NCBI GenBank assembly: GCA_947259605.1
Contig: CAMYMX010000017.1
Location: 1-17,538, forward strand
Reading direction: 5' to 3'
Length of the DNA: 17,538 bases
From: an uncultured Polyangiaceae bacterium
GTDB lineage: Bacteria; Myxococcota_A; Polyangia; Polyangiales; Houyiibacteriaceae
Under the pieces are notes generated by a model. It searched no databases and was not told the origin of the DNA. It saw only the letters and a program-made list of their open reading frames with translations. Shown in pieces: positions 1-8,312 of the stretch. The position numbers and the translations under genes were made by a program. Every line of letters begins with the position of its first letter. Position 1 is the stretch's first letter.

Positions 1-622
1 CATCCGGGGCGTCGTGACCTGCCAAGTGCGCAAACCGCTCGACGAGCTCCTTGCCTGCACGACCGACGCTCTTCTGCGACGACTTGAAGTACGCCAGGAG
101 CCACTTCGGCCCAAACGCGCGCAGCATGCTCCAGTTCATCACCGCAATGGTCCGCATTCCGAGCGCGCCCTGACCCATCAGGATGCGGCTCATCCGGTTG
201 AGCTCCCAGTGCGCCTGCATTCGCTTGATCGCGAGTCCGCCGTCGCGCGAAACGATTTCGTAGAGAAGGTTGGCCGGAACCTTCATCGTCAGGCCGGTCT
301 TGAGGTTGGTCGTGTGGATGTCAACCGCGCGAAAGACGTGCATGTCGGAGACGATGTCCTGGCGTACCACCATTTCGATTCCGCTTGCCGCAATGAACGC
401 CTCGTAAAACCGGCCCAACTCGTCACCCAAGCGACCCTGCCGGCGTCCCTTGTGAGAGGCTGCAGTGCCGACGGGGTCCTCGAGAACCGCGTCGTCGGCG
501 TACAGTGCGAGCCAGCGTTCTTTGTCGTGCTGCGCAGCGAGCTCAGGAGATGCCTTGGCCGCGCGCAGGACGGCTTCGCGATCGGAGGGGGATGAGGCTG
601 TTCGAAGCGAGGGTTGAGCCAT
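1..622 (-). CDS. NTF2/SnoaL-like domain protein, 3'-truncated by window edge
   Basis: An open frame of 207 codons runs from an ATG at 622 to the left edge with no stop, so the C-terminus is missing. Residues about 13-145 resemble the NTF2-like (SnoaL / ketosteroid isomerase) cone fold: an N-terminal helix, then the typical segment YADDAVLEDPVG (41-52), then strands holding a pattern of polar and hydrophobic residues up to MQAHWELNRM (135-144). A further helical segment rich in Trp, Phe and Lys (about 163-200) follows and is not part of the usual short domain. There is no signal peptide, so it is probably cytoplasmic. NTF2-like proteins include isomerases, cyclases and plain ligand-binding proteins, and no catalytic role can be assigned here. 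The start lies 27 bases after the stop of the upstream repeat protein on the same strand, so co-transcription with ppk1 is likely. No clear Shine-Dalgarno is visible. Confidence 0.75.
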   Translation of the reverse strand, partial: MAQPSLRTASSPSDREAVLRAAKASPELAAQHDKERWLALYADDAVLEDPVGTAASHKGRRQGRLGDELGRFYEAFIAASGIEMVVRQDIVSDMHVFRAVDIHTTNLKTGLTMKVPANLLYEIVSRDGGLAIKRMQAHWELNRMSRILMGQGALGMRTIAVMNWSMLRAFGPKWLLAYFKSSQKSVGRAGKELVERFAHLAGHDAPD

Positions 623-649
623 GGACGGCGGTTTTACCACAGCTCCGCC

Positions 650-1297
650 CTAATCGCTTTTATCGGAAGCCCCGTTGGATTCTTCGGCCATCGGCGCTTC
701 TTTCGGTGGAGCGGCCTTGTTGATGAGCCCCATGACGGTCACGGCAAGCAGGTCGTCGTCCGCCTTGCCAAGTGGGCACAGCTGCCGGCCCAAGTATTCG
801 CATGCTTCGAGGCGCGCCTTGTCCGGGTCTTCGACGTACTTCCCATCCCGCGTGTACCACAGGCCCTGCTTGGTCCGCGCGAGCAGGCCATTTGAATACT
901 TCCACTGTCCGAGCGCACTCTTGGCCTTCGCGCCGCTGGGGTAAAACCACTCGCCGCTACGGCTTTTGGCGCGACGTCCGTTTGGATGGTTGAGCTCGAG
1001 ATAGCCGCGCACGATGATGCGCCCGTTGGACCAGGTCGTCGTCGGTTGGCGCGTCACGCGATAGCCAACATACGGTGCGCAGACCTCCCGACGAAGCTGC
1101 GACAAGTCTCGCCGATCCTGGAGTTCGAGGCCCCGCTTGTAGCGGCTCGATTCTTCATCGAGCCGCGCAAGAAAGTCCATGATGGTGAGCTCCTCGCATG
1201 TGGGCGATGCCGTGAGGACCCGCTGCGACGTGCTAGTTGCGCTTACCAGCAGCGCAACCGCGAGCGTCAAAACCATCAGTGGAGACTTAAAACCCAT
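650..1297 (-). CDS. Exported protein with four 15-residue MORN-like repeats
   Basis: This 215-residue protein begins with a basic-hydrophobic leader (residues 1-20, core LMVLTLAVALLVSA), which suggests export through Sec with cleavage somewhere between 20 and 30. The centre (about 88-153) is a tandem array with exact 15-residue spacing: small-polar/Asn-Gly pairs fall at 91-92, 106-107, 121-122 and 136-137, and a fifth Asp-Gly at 151-152. Units follow the pattern Y/W-x-N-G ... G-x-W-x-Y, for example YPSGAKAKSALGQWK (119-133). This resembles MORN or YwqK-type beta-hairpin repeats. Cysteines at 34, 73, 166 and 174 could form disulfides. It starts 26 bases after the ppk1 stop and is followed 27 bases later by the NTF2-like gene, so the three probably form one transcript. 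I do not recognise a named family, and the function is unknown. MORN-like arrays often mediate membrane or protein contacts, but that role is only a guess here. Confidence 0.8.
   Translation of the reverse strand: MGFKSPLMVLTLAVALLVSATSTSQRVLTASPTCEELTIMDFLARLDEESSRYKRGLELQDRRDLSQLRREVCAPYVGYRVTRQPTTTWSNGRIIVRGYLELNHPNGRRAKSRSGEWFYPSGAKAKSALGQWKYSNGLLARTKQGLWYTRDGKYVEDPDKARLEACEYLGRQLCPLGKADDDLLAVTVMGLINKAAPPKEAPMAEESNGASDKSD
839..1036 (-). repeat. Tandem 45-bp-period coding repeats (15 aa units)
   Basis: This part of the exported protein encodes residues about 88-153, where aromatic-x-N/S/D-Gly pairs recur at an exact 15-residue step (Gly 92, 107, 122, 137, 152). The period is clear in the protein and weaker in the DNA, which suggests an old array diverging under selection on the protein. 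Confidence 0.7.
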
Positions 1298-1323
1298 GAC
1301 GATCGACGCCCGGCGGTGACTCG

Positions 1324-3519
<2,196 letters not shown>

Positions 3520-3643
3520 GGAAGGGAATCGGTGAATTCCTAGTGTAGCGCGCGATCGTCGCTGCGATCTAGGTGCGAATATGCGCAGGGTCTGGTCATT
3601 CCCTGGTTTTTCCGCTAATTCCGGTCCCAGGGGCTCTCGACCG
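3520..3643. promoter_or_regulatory. Divergent intergenic region, ppk1 / tetR
   Basis: These 124 bases separate the two divergent starts and must hold promoters for both genes. I could not see convincing -35/-10 boxes. TetR-family genes often repress a divergent neighbour, so this is one plausible place for the operator of the adjacent regulator. Confidence 0.45.
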
Positions 3644-4294
3644 ATGGCGAACAAATTGACCGATCAGCTCACGCCGCGCCGGAAGCCCAGTCAGGAACGC
3701 TCGCGCGATCGCGTGGAGCGCATCTTGGACGCCACTTCTGCGCTTCTCGGCGGTACGCCGGTGGACAAGATCACGACGGCAGGGATCGCGGAGACGGCAG
3801 GCGTGCCGATCGGCTCGGTGTACCAGTACTTCCCCAACAAGCTCGCCGTACTTGCCGAGCTTGCGCGGCGCGTGATGGAGGAAGTCGATTTGAAGACCGC
3901 GAGCCTGATCGCCGAGGATTTCGGTGTTCTTCCTTGGGATCAGGCGATCGATCGGGCCATCGACGCGACGATCGAGGGGTTCGCCGCGCAGCCGGGCTAT
4001 CTCCAGTTGCTTCTCAGCATTCGTCCGACGCCAGAGTTCCGCGCGATCACCGACGAATCGAACGAACGCATGGCCGCCATGCTTGCGTTTCACCCTGCGC
4101 TACAGAAGTTGATACCGGCGGATCGGATTCAGCTCGTTACGCGTGCGGCCATCCAGGCCGCGAATGCGTTGCAGGACTGGGCGCTTTCCGAGGACGACCC
4201 AGAATTGAGGAATCGAATCATCATCGAGATGAAGACCTTGCTGAAGGGATATCTCGCGGTTTACGTGGAGGAGCGGAGCCCATATCGCGATTAA
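3644..4294 (+). CDS. TetR/AcrR family transcriptional regulator
   Basis: This 216-residue protein has the N-terminal TetR DNA-binding domain: a first helix in SRDRVERILDATSALL (20-35), then the helix-turn-helix TTAGIAETAGVPIGSVYQYF (44-63) with the family-typical SVYQYFPNK leading into helix 4. Residues about 85-210 are a helical ligand-binding and dimerisation domain that shows no recognisable specificity. The longest frame begins at 3581, but its extra 21 residues are not helix-forming and do not fit the family, so the ATG at 3644 is chosen. It is divergent from ppk1 and lies 114 bases upstream of the lipoprotein/cytochrome operon on the same strand. It could regulate either neighbour or itself. 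The effector is unknown. Confidence 0.93.
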   Translation: MANKLTDQLTPRRKPSQERSRDRVERILDATSALLGGTPVDKITTAGIAETAGVPIGSVYQYFPNKLAVLAELARRVMEEVDLKTASLIAEDFGVLPWDQAIDRAIDATIEGFAAQPGYLQLLLSIRPTPEFRAITDESNERMAAMLAFHPALQKLIPADRIQLVTRAAIQAANALQDWALSEDDPELRNRIIIEMKTLLKGYLAVYVEERSPYRD

Positions 4295-4334
4295 AGTCGA
4301 TTGATTTCAAGTGCCTGCCAAGAGTGCAAGAATT

Positions 4335-4349
4335 GTGAGATTCACTCAC
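4335..4349. repeat. Short inverted repeat, possible operator
   Basis: GTGAG (4335-4339) and CTCAC (4345-4349) form a perfect five-base inverted repeat around ATTCA. An alternative pairing of GTGA with TCAC around GAT also exists. Size and place, 60-74 bases before the start codon, would suit an operator for a dimeric repressor such as the adjacent TetR protein. It is short enough to occur by chance. Confidence 0.3.
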
Positions 4350-4390
4350 TTTTCAACGTTCATTTTTTCTGTTAGAACGCCGCAATCTCT

Positions 4391-4398
4391 GGAGGAGG
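4391..4398 (+). promoter_or_regulatory. Strong Shine-Dalgarno of the beta-helix lipoprotein
   Basis: GGAGGAGG lies 10 bases before the ATG at 4409. It is the strongest ribosome binding site in the window. It fixes the start of the first gene of the cytochrome operon and suggests efficient translation. Confidence 0.8.
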
Positions 4399-4408
4399 AA
4401 ACCCGTAC

Positions 4409-5887
4409 ATGAATTTCAAAGTACTTATCAGCGCAATTTTTGCGTCCATAATCACTGTCGCAGGTTGCAGCGACGATACTAACAGCGCGGGCGGCGGAGC
4501 TGGCGGCGGAGGCGGCACCGCCACAGGCGTCTGCGATACGGGGTTCGGTGGGTTCCCGGCGGCCGATTGCAACAATCTGCCCGACTTGTCGGGGTATGCC
4601 GTTGGCGACTTTTACGACGTGCCCCCAACGTCCGATGACTGCCCCGGCGGAACCTTCGAAGGCGCGCCCATGAACGCCAGTGCGCTCAACGTCTTGCTGA
4701 GCAATGCGAACATTGGGGACATCATCTGCATCGCGGAAGGCACCTACGCGATGGAGGCCACAGTCAACGTGTCCATTCCTGGCGTCACGCTCAAGGGCAT
4801 TGGCGACTCGCCTGATGACACCGTGCTCAACTTCGGCGGCCCCGGCACTGGCAAGGGCATCCTCGTCCAACAGGACAACGTCACGATCGAAAACATGTGG
4901 GTGAAGAACACCGGAGACAACGGTGTACAGCAAGAAGAGGTGACTGGCTCGGTCTTCCGCAAGCTTCACGTGAGCTGGGACATCAACGGCGAGAACATGA
5001 CACTCAACGGCGGATATGCGGTCTACCCTACCTTCTGTCAGGACACCCTCATCGAGTACTGCCAGCTTCAGGGCGCCTCCGATGCGGGGATCTACGTCGG
5101 CAAGTGTGGTTGGGACAACGAGGAGACGAAAGGCGGCATTGTTCGGTACAATCTCGTCCACGAGAACGTCTTGGGCCTCGAAGTCGAAAACAGCCTAGAC
5201 GTCGTCCTGCACGACAACACCATGGTGAACAACACCGCTGGTTTGCTCACCATTGCGCAGCCCGGCGCTTGGGGGGATGGAAACACGCCATCGAACACGA
5301 ACGTCATCTGGTACGACAACGACAGCTACTGCAATAACCATCCGAACTTCGCGGCAGGTGGCGTTCCAGCAATCGCCCCGTCGGGTACTGGCGCTCTCGT
5401 CTACAGCGGCGATGGCCAGGAGCTTTGCAACAACCGATTCCAGAACAATGTCACAGCTGGGATTCTGATCATCAGCAACTACTTCATTTGTCAGGTTGCA
5501 CCCCCAACGGACTGCAACGTGCCGGACGGGTACATACCCTACGCGCAGAACGTCTACACCCACGACAACTACTTCGACGGCAACGGGACTGATCCGCAGG
5601 GACAATTCGCTATTGTGTTCCAGCTCTTAGGGATCGGCACTCCTGAGAATCCGGTCGAAGACATCTTCTGGGACGGCTATGTCTCCCCCGACGCGCCAAA
5701 CGGAGACCCCGGAATATGCCTGGGGGCAGACAATACAGCATCGTACCGCGATGTGACCCAAGACCAGTGCCAGGACGTCGATTGCACGGGACTCACGGAG
5801 GAACTTTGCCAACTCGAGATCATCAGCTGCGGTGTGATGAACACCACCACCGAAACGACAGGCCGTCTCTGCGACGCACCACTTTAA
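4409..5887 (+). CDS. Cys-rich parallel beta-helix repeat lipoprotein (TIGR03805-like)
   Basis: This 492-residue protein has a lipoprotein signal peptide with lipobox VAGC (lipid Cys20), then a Gly-rich linker (28-36). From about 85 the chain shows right-handed parallel beta-helix character: coils such as CIAEGTYAMEATVNVSIPGV (107-126), ILVQQDNVTIENMWVKNT (151-168), and many Asn-rich turns (YNLVHENVLGLEVENSLDV, 247-265, then HDNTMVNNTAGLL). It holds 17 cysteines besides Cys20, at 42, 54, 78, 107, 210, 218, 233, 308, 340, 361, 369, 437, 454, 459, 467, 474 and 488. The last six form a C-terminal cluster suggesting a disulfide-bonded cap. From memory, such proteins recur beside SO2930-type diheme cytochromes, as here, and the function of the pair is unknown. 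No polysaccharide lyase or pectinase catalytic set was recognised. It probably sits on the outer side of a membrane. Confidence 0.85.
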   Translation: MNFKVLISAIFASIITVAGCSDDTNSAGGGAGGGGGTATGVCDTGFGGFPAADCNNLPDLSGYAVGDFYDVPPTSDDCPGGTFEGAPMNASALNVLLSNANIGDIICIAEGTYAMEATVNVSIPGVTLKGIGDSPDDTVLNFGGPGTGKGILVQQDNVTIENMWVKNTGDNGVQQEEVTGSVFRKLHVSWDINGENMTLNGGYAVYPTFCQDTLIEYCQLQGASDAGIYVGKCGWDNEETKGGIVRYNLVHENVLGLEVENSLDVVLHDNTMVNNTAGLLTIAQPGAWGDGNTPSNTNVIWYDNDSYCNNHPNFAAGGVPAIAPSGTGALVYSGDGQELCNNRFQNNVTAGILIISNYFICQVAPPTDCNVPDGYIPYAQNVYTHDNYFDGNGTDPQGQFAIVFQLLGIGTPENPVEDIFWDGYVSPDAPNGDPGICLGADNTASYRDVTQDQCQDVDCTGLTEELCQLEIISCGVMNTTTETTGRLCDAPL

Positions 5888-5912
5888 GAGACTGAAAGAG
5901 CCGGCAAAGCAA

Positions 5913-7253
5913 ATGAAGAACAGACTTAGCTTACCACTCCTCCTCCTTCTCTCCGTGTCAGTGGCCTGCAGCGGCAGCGACGACTCCGGCTCTGCAGGGA
6001 CGGGGGGGCTCGGAGGTGCAGGTGGTGCAGGTGCCGGCGGCATCGGAGGCGAAGGTGGTGCCGGCGGCATCGGAGGCGAAGGCGGTGGTGGAGGGATCGT
6101 CCTCGGCAACTGTCACCCTAGTGTTCCCGATCGTCTTTCGCAGTGGGGACTCTTCAAGAGCATTCGCGATCAAGTCCCCGAAGATGACGTCGCACCCTAC
6201 ACCGTCACCTCCCCCTTGTTCACCGACTATGCACGAAAGCCGCGCTTCGTGACCCTTCGCGGTGAAGGAGGGCAGATCGACTACACCGATCCCGAGCGCT
6301 GGGAGAGCCCCGTCGGGACAATCTATGTGAAGACTTTCTCATATCCTCCGAACGAGCAGGCGGACCCGCCGCAGACCAAGGACCAACTGATCGAGACTCG
6401 TCTCCTGGTTCACGACTCGGCCGAAGATGATCGACTGGGCTGTCTTGGCGCGGATTCGTGCTGGAACGCGTACGTCTACGTCTACGATGAAGAGCAAACG
6501 GACGCGATCTGTGAAGCCGGCGGGAAGAATCTCTCCGTCACGTTTACTGACCCGCTCACCGACCAGCAAGTGACGGTCGAGGACTACCACATCCCGGTAA
6601 GCCCCGGCGAATGCGGCCAGTGCCACGGGCCTAGGGGACCAGACACGCGTACCCTTGGACCTTCGACGGGGATGTTGAACCGCGACAATGATTACCAAGG
6701 GAACATCGTCGAAAACCAAGTCGACGCACTCTATGTTGCGGGTTGGTTGGCGCCTGAGCCGCCGCCATCCGGCGCGCGGACGACTTACGCCGATCCAGTC
6801 GGGCTCATCGCGGGCTGCACGACACCTGCCTGCTACCACGAAGCCGCGCGCTCGTTCTTAGACTCGAACTGCGCGCACTGTCACGCGCCCGATGGCGTGG
6901 AAAGAGCGCAGGGTCTGTTCATCGACTACACCACCATGGATCCAACCGGTGCTGGGCTCTCGGAGTTCGACGCCTGGGGCGTGTGCGTGACACCGACGTC
7001 GGCGGGCGGTCTGACCCCCGCCTGCAATGACAAGAGGGTAGACATCTGGCCTGGCGAGCCCGACAAATCGCTTCTTCTTTGCCGACTCGAGTCGATCATT
7101 CCCGGAGAGATGATGCCCACGCTCGGTCGATCGGAGCAGGACACGCAGGCGATCGCAATCATTCGTCAGTGGATCACCGACCTGCCGACGCTTTTTCCGA
7201 GCCTGTCGGAGCTCTACGACCTCGACGCATGCCGACAAATCCTTCCCGAGTAA
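5913..7253 (+). CDS. SO2930-type diheme c-type cytochrome lipoprotein
   Basis: This 446-residue protein has a lipobox SVAC (Cys19), followed by an unusual Gly-rich linker (about 31-61). The mature part starts at GNCHPSVPDRLSQWGLF (65-81), and PLFTDYARKPRFVTL (101-115) resembles the start of the conserved domain in the TIGR03806 (SO2930/HNE_0200) family as I remember it. Two heme c sites are present, CGQCH (234-238) and CAHCH (320-324). Extra cysteines at 67, 177, 183, 200, 302, 307, 358, 371, 390 and 439 may form disulfides. GEMMPTLGR (398-406) has methionines that could be a distal heme ligand. It is probably a periplasmic or surface electron-transfer protein attached to a membrane. It lies 25 bases after the beta-helix stop and overlaps the next gene by 25 bases, so the three are surely co-expressed. 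The substrate or redox partner is unknown. Confidence 0.87.
   Translation: MKNRLSLPLLLLLSVSVACSGSDDSGSAGTGGLGGAGGAGAGGIGGEGGAGGIGGEGGGGGIVLGNCHPSVPDRLSQWGLFKSIRDQVPEDDVAPYTVTSPLFTDYARKPRFVTLRGEGGQIDYTDPERWESPVGTIYVKTFSYPPNEQADPPQTKDQLIETRLLVHDSAEDDRLGCLGADSCWNAYVYVYDEEQTDAICEAGGKNLSVTFTDPLTDQQVTVEDYHIPVSPGECGQCHGPRGPDTRTLGPSTGMLNRDNDYQGNIVENQVDALYVAGWLAPEPPPSGARTTYADPVGLIAGCTTPACYHEAARSFLDSNCAHCHAPDGVERAQGLFIDYTTMDPTGAGLSEFDAWGVCVTPTSAGGLTPACNDKRVDIWPGEPDKSLLLCRLESIIPGEMMPTLGRSEQDTQAIAIIRQWITDLPTLFPSLSELYDLDACRQILPE
6033..6086 (+). repeat. 27-bp tandem repeat, two copies, in the Gly-rich linker
   Basis: Two adjacent 27-base units (6033-6059 and 6060-6086) differ at one base only. Each encodes the nine residues AGGIGGEGG (the second copy ends in G as well). 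Shorter imperfect Gly/Ala codon repeats precede it. It lengthens the flexible spacer between the lipid anchor and the cytochrome domain. Confidence 0.85.
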
Positions 7254-8308
7254 GTCCTAGAGGCTTTGCTGTCGTAGTCGTTGCGACCTTCATCGCTTCA
7301 TGCGGCGACGCAGCTGGGTCAGGAAACGGCACGGATGCTCCCTGGCCTCTGACGGAGTCGCCACCATTGCCGGACGTGATGAAGAACGTCCCCGACGCAA
7401 GAATCGAGCTCGGGCATCTCTTGTTCTACGACGCCATCCTCTCGGTCGATCAGCAAACCTCTTGCTCGACTTGCCATAGCGAACGCTGGGGCTTGAGCGA
7501 CACGCTACCGCGGGCAGTCGGTCATGGTGCAGGTCCTTTGGCGGGACCAGGTCGAGCAGGTCCAAACACCCTGCGGCGCAACTCTTCGACCCTCTACAAC
7601 CTGGCGTTCCGTGAGACCCTCACCTGGGACGGCGGCGCCGAAACGCTCGAAGAGCAGGTCCTCATCCCGCTTTTCGATGTTGACGAAATGGCCGCGGATC
7701 CGGGTCGCGTCATTTCCGATCTGTCGGCGATTCCGGAGTACGTCGACATGTTCGCCGAAGCGTTTCCGGACAATCCGGTGGTGTCGATCGACAACCTGTC
7801 CGCCGCCCTCGCGGCGTACCAACGCACCTTCCTCTCGCTCGGTGCACCCTACGACAAGCACGCGGCCGGCAAAAGCCGCGTGATGACCGAGGACATGACC
7901 GAAGGAATGTTCCGATTCGCGGAAATGGGGTGCCACGATTGCCACACCCCGCCGCTTTTCGAGTCGGAGACATTCGCAGATCGAGGTGTTCAAGAGGTCG
8001 ACGGCATCGTCGACAATGGCCGCGAAGAGATCACCGAACGCCCGGAAGACCGAGCGAAATTCCGCACCGTGACCTTGCGGAATATCGCGTTCACCGAGCC
8101 CTATTTCCACAACGGCACGGTGAACGCTCTCGAAGATGCGGTGCGGCACGAGCTCGCTCAAGGCAAGCAGCCTTTCACCGACGAGGATGTCCGCCTGATT
8201 ACGGTGTTCATCGGCAAAGCCTTGCGCGATGAGAGCAATGACGCGGTCCGCCCTGGGTCCCTGCCAAGCGGGCTCCCACTCTCGCTCGACGACCCCGGAA
8301 GCCGATAG
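7229..8308 (+). CDS. Diheme c peroxidase/MauG-family lipoprotein
   Basis: This protein has 359 residues from the ATG at 7229. That start gives basic residues, a hydrophobic core (13-22) and a lipobox IASC (Cys25). Longer starts in the frame lie inside the upstream gene and would hide the signal peptide. The order of motifs fits the cytochrome c peroxidase/MauG/MbnH family: LGHLLFYDAILS (61-72), heme site CSTCH (79-83), LTWDGGAETLEEQ (131-143), second heme site CHDCH (235-239), and LRNIAFTEPYFHNGT (283-297). Aligned by eye with Pseudomonas CcpA from memory, the position of the distal Met (Tyr in MauG) is Glu308, and the classical His before the first heme site is Gln75. This suggests it is not an ordinary peroxidase. 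It could reduce peroxide or oxidise a partner protein, the beta-helix or diheme neighbours being candidates. It overlaps the preceding gene by 25 bases. Confidence 0.88.
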   Translation: MPTNPSRVSPRGFAVVVVATFIASCGDAAGSGNGTDAPWPLTESPPLPDVMKNVPDARIELGHLLFYDAILSVDQQTSCSTCHSERWGLSDTLPRAVGHGAGPLAGPGRAGPNTLRRNSSTLYNLAFRETLTWDGGAETLEEQVLIPLFDVDEMAADPGRVISDLSAIPEYVDMFAEAFPDNPVVSIDNLSAALAAYQRTFLSLGAPYDKHAAGKSRVMTEDMTEGMFRFAEMGCHDCHTPPLFESETFADRGVQEVDGIVDNGREEITERPEDRAKFRTVTLRNIAFTEPYFHNGTVNALEDAVRHELAQGKQPFTDEDVRLITVFIGKALRDESNDAVRPGSLPSGLPLSLDDPGSR

Positions 8309-8312
8309 CCGC

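Larger units (their letters stand above)
4295..4408 (+). promoter_or_regulatory. Candidate promoter region of the cytochrome operon
   Basis: This gap between tetR and the beta-helix gene is visibly richer in A and T than the flanking genes, including a run of six T at about 4363-4368. It contains a short inverted repeat and ends in a strong ribosome binding site. No good match to a sigma-70 -35/-10 pair was found, so the exact promoter position is open. Reading through from tetR is also possible, since no hairpin terminator is evident. Confidence 0.45.

Noticed and set aside
3520..3654. N-terminal extension of polyphosphate kinase
   Set aside because: The extra 45 residues are Arg/Pro-rich, absent from the family and overlap the divergent regulator start.
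4346..5161. Long minus-strand open frame opposite the beta-helix gene
   Set aside because: It is antisense to a well supported lipoprotein with a strong ribosome binding site, and its protein shows no recognisable fold. It is a codon-bias shadow in GC-rich DNA.
4409..5887. Beta-helix protein as a pectate lyase or other polysaccharide lyase
   Set aside because: I see no catalytic Arg/Asp arrangement typical of those enzymes, and the neighbours are heme proteins, not sugar transporters or hydrolases.
6001..6095. Gly-codon repeat as a CRISPR or mobile element
   Set aside because: It is in frame, codes for a lipoprotein linker, lacks unique spacers and has no transposase or terminal repeats.
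7079..7228. Upstream start for the diheme peroxidase
   Set aside because: It would put 50 His/Arg-rich residues before a clear lipoprotein signal peptide. This stretch is the shifted frame of the preceding cytochrome gene.
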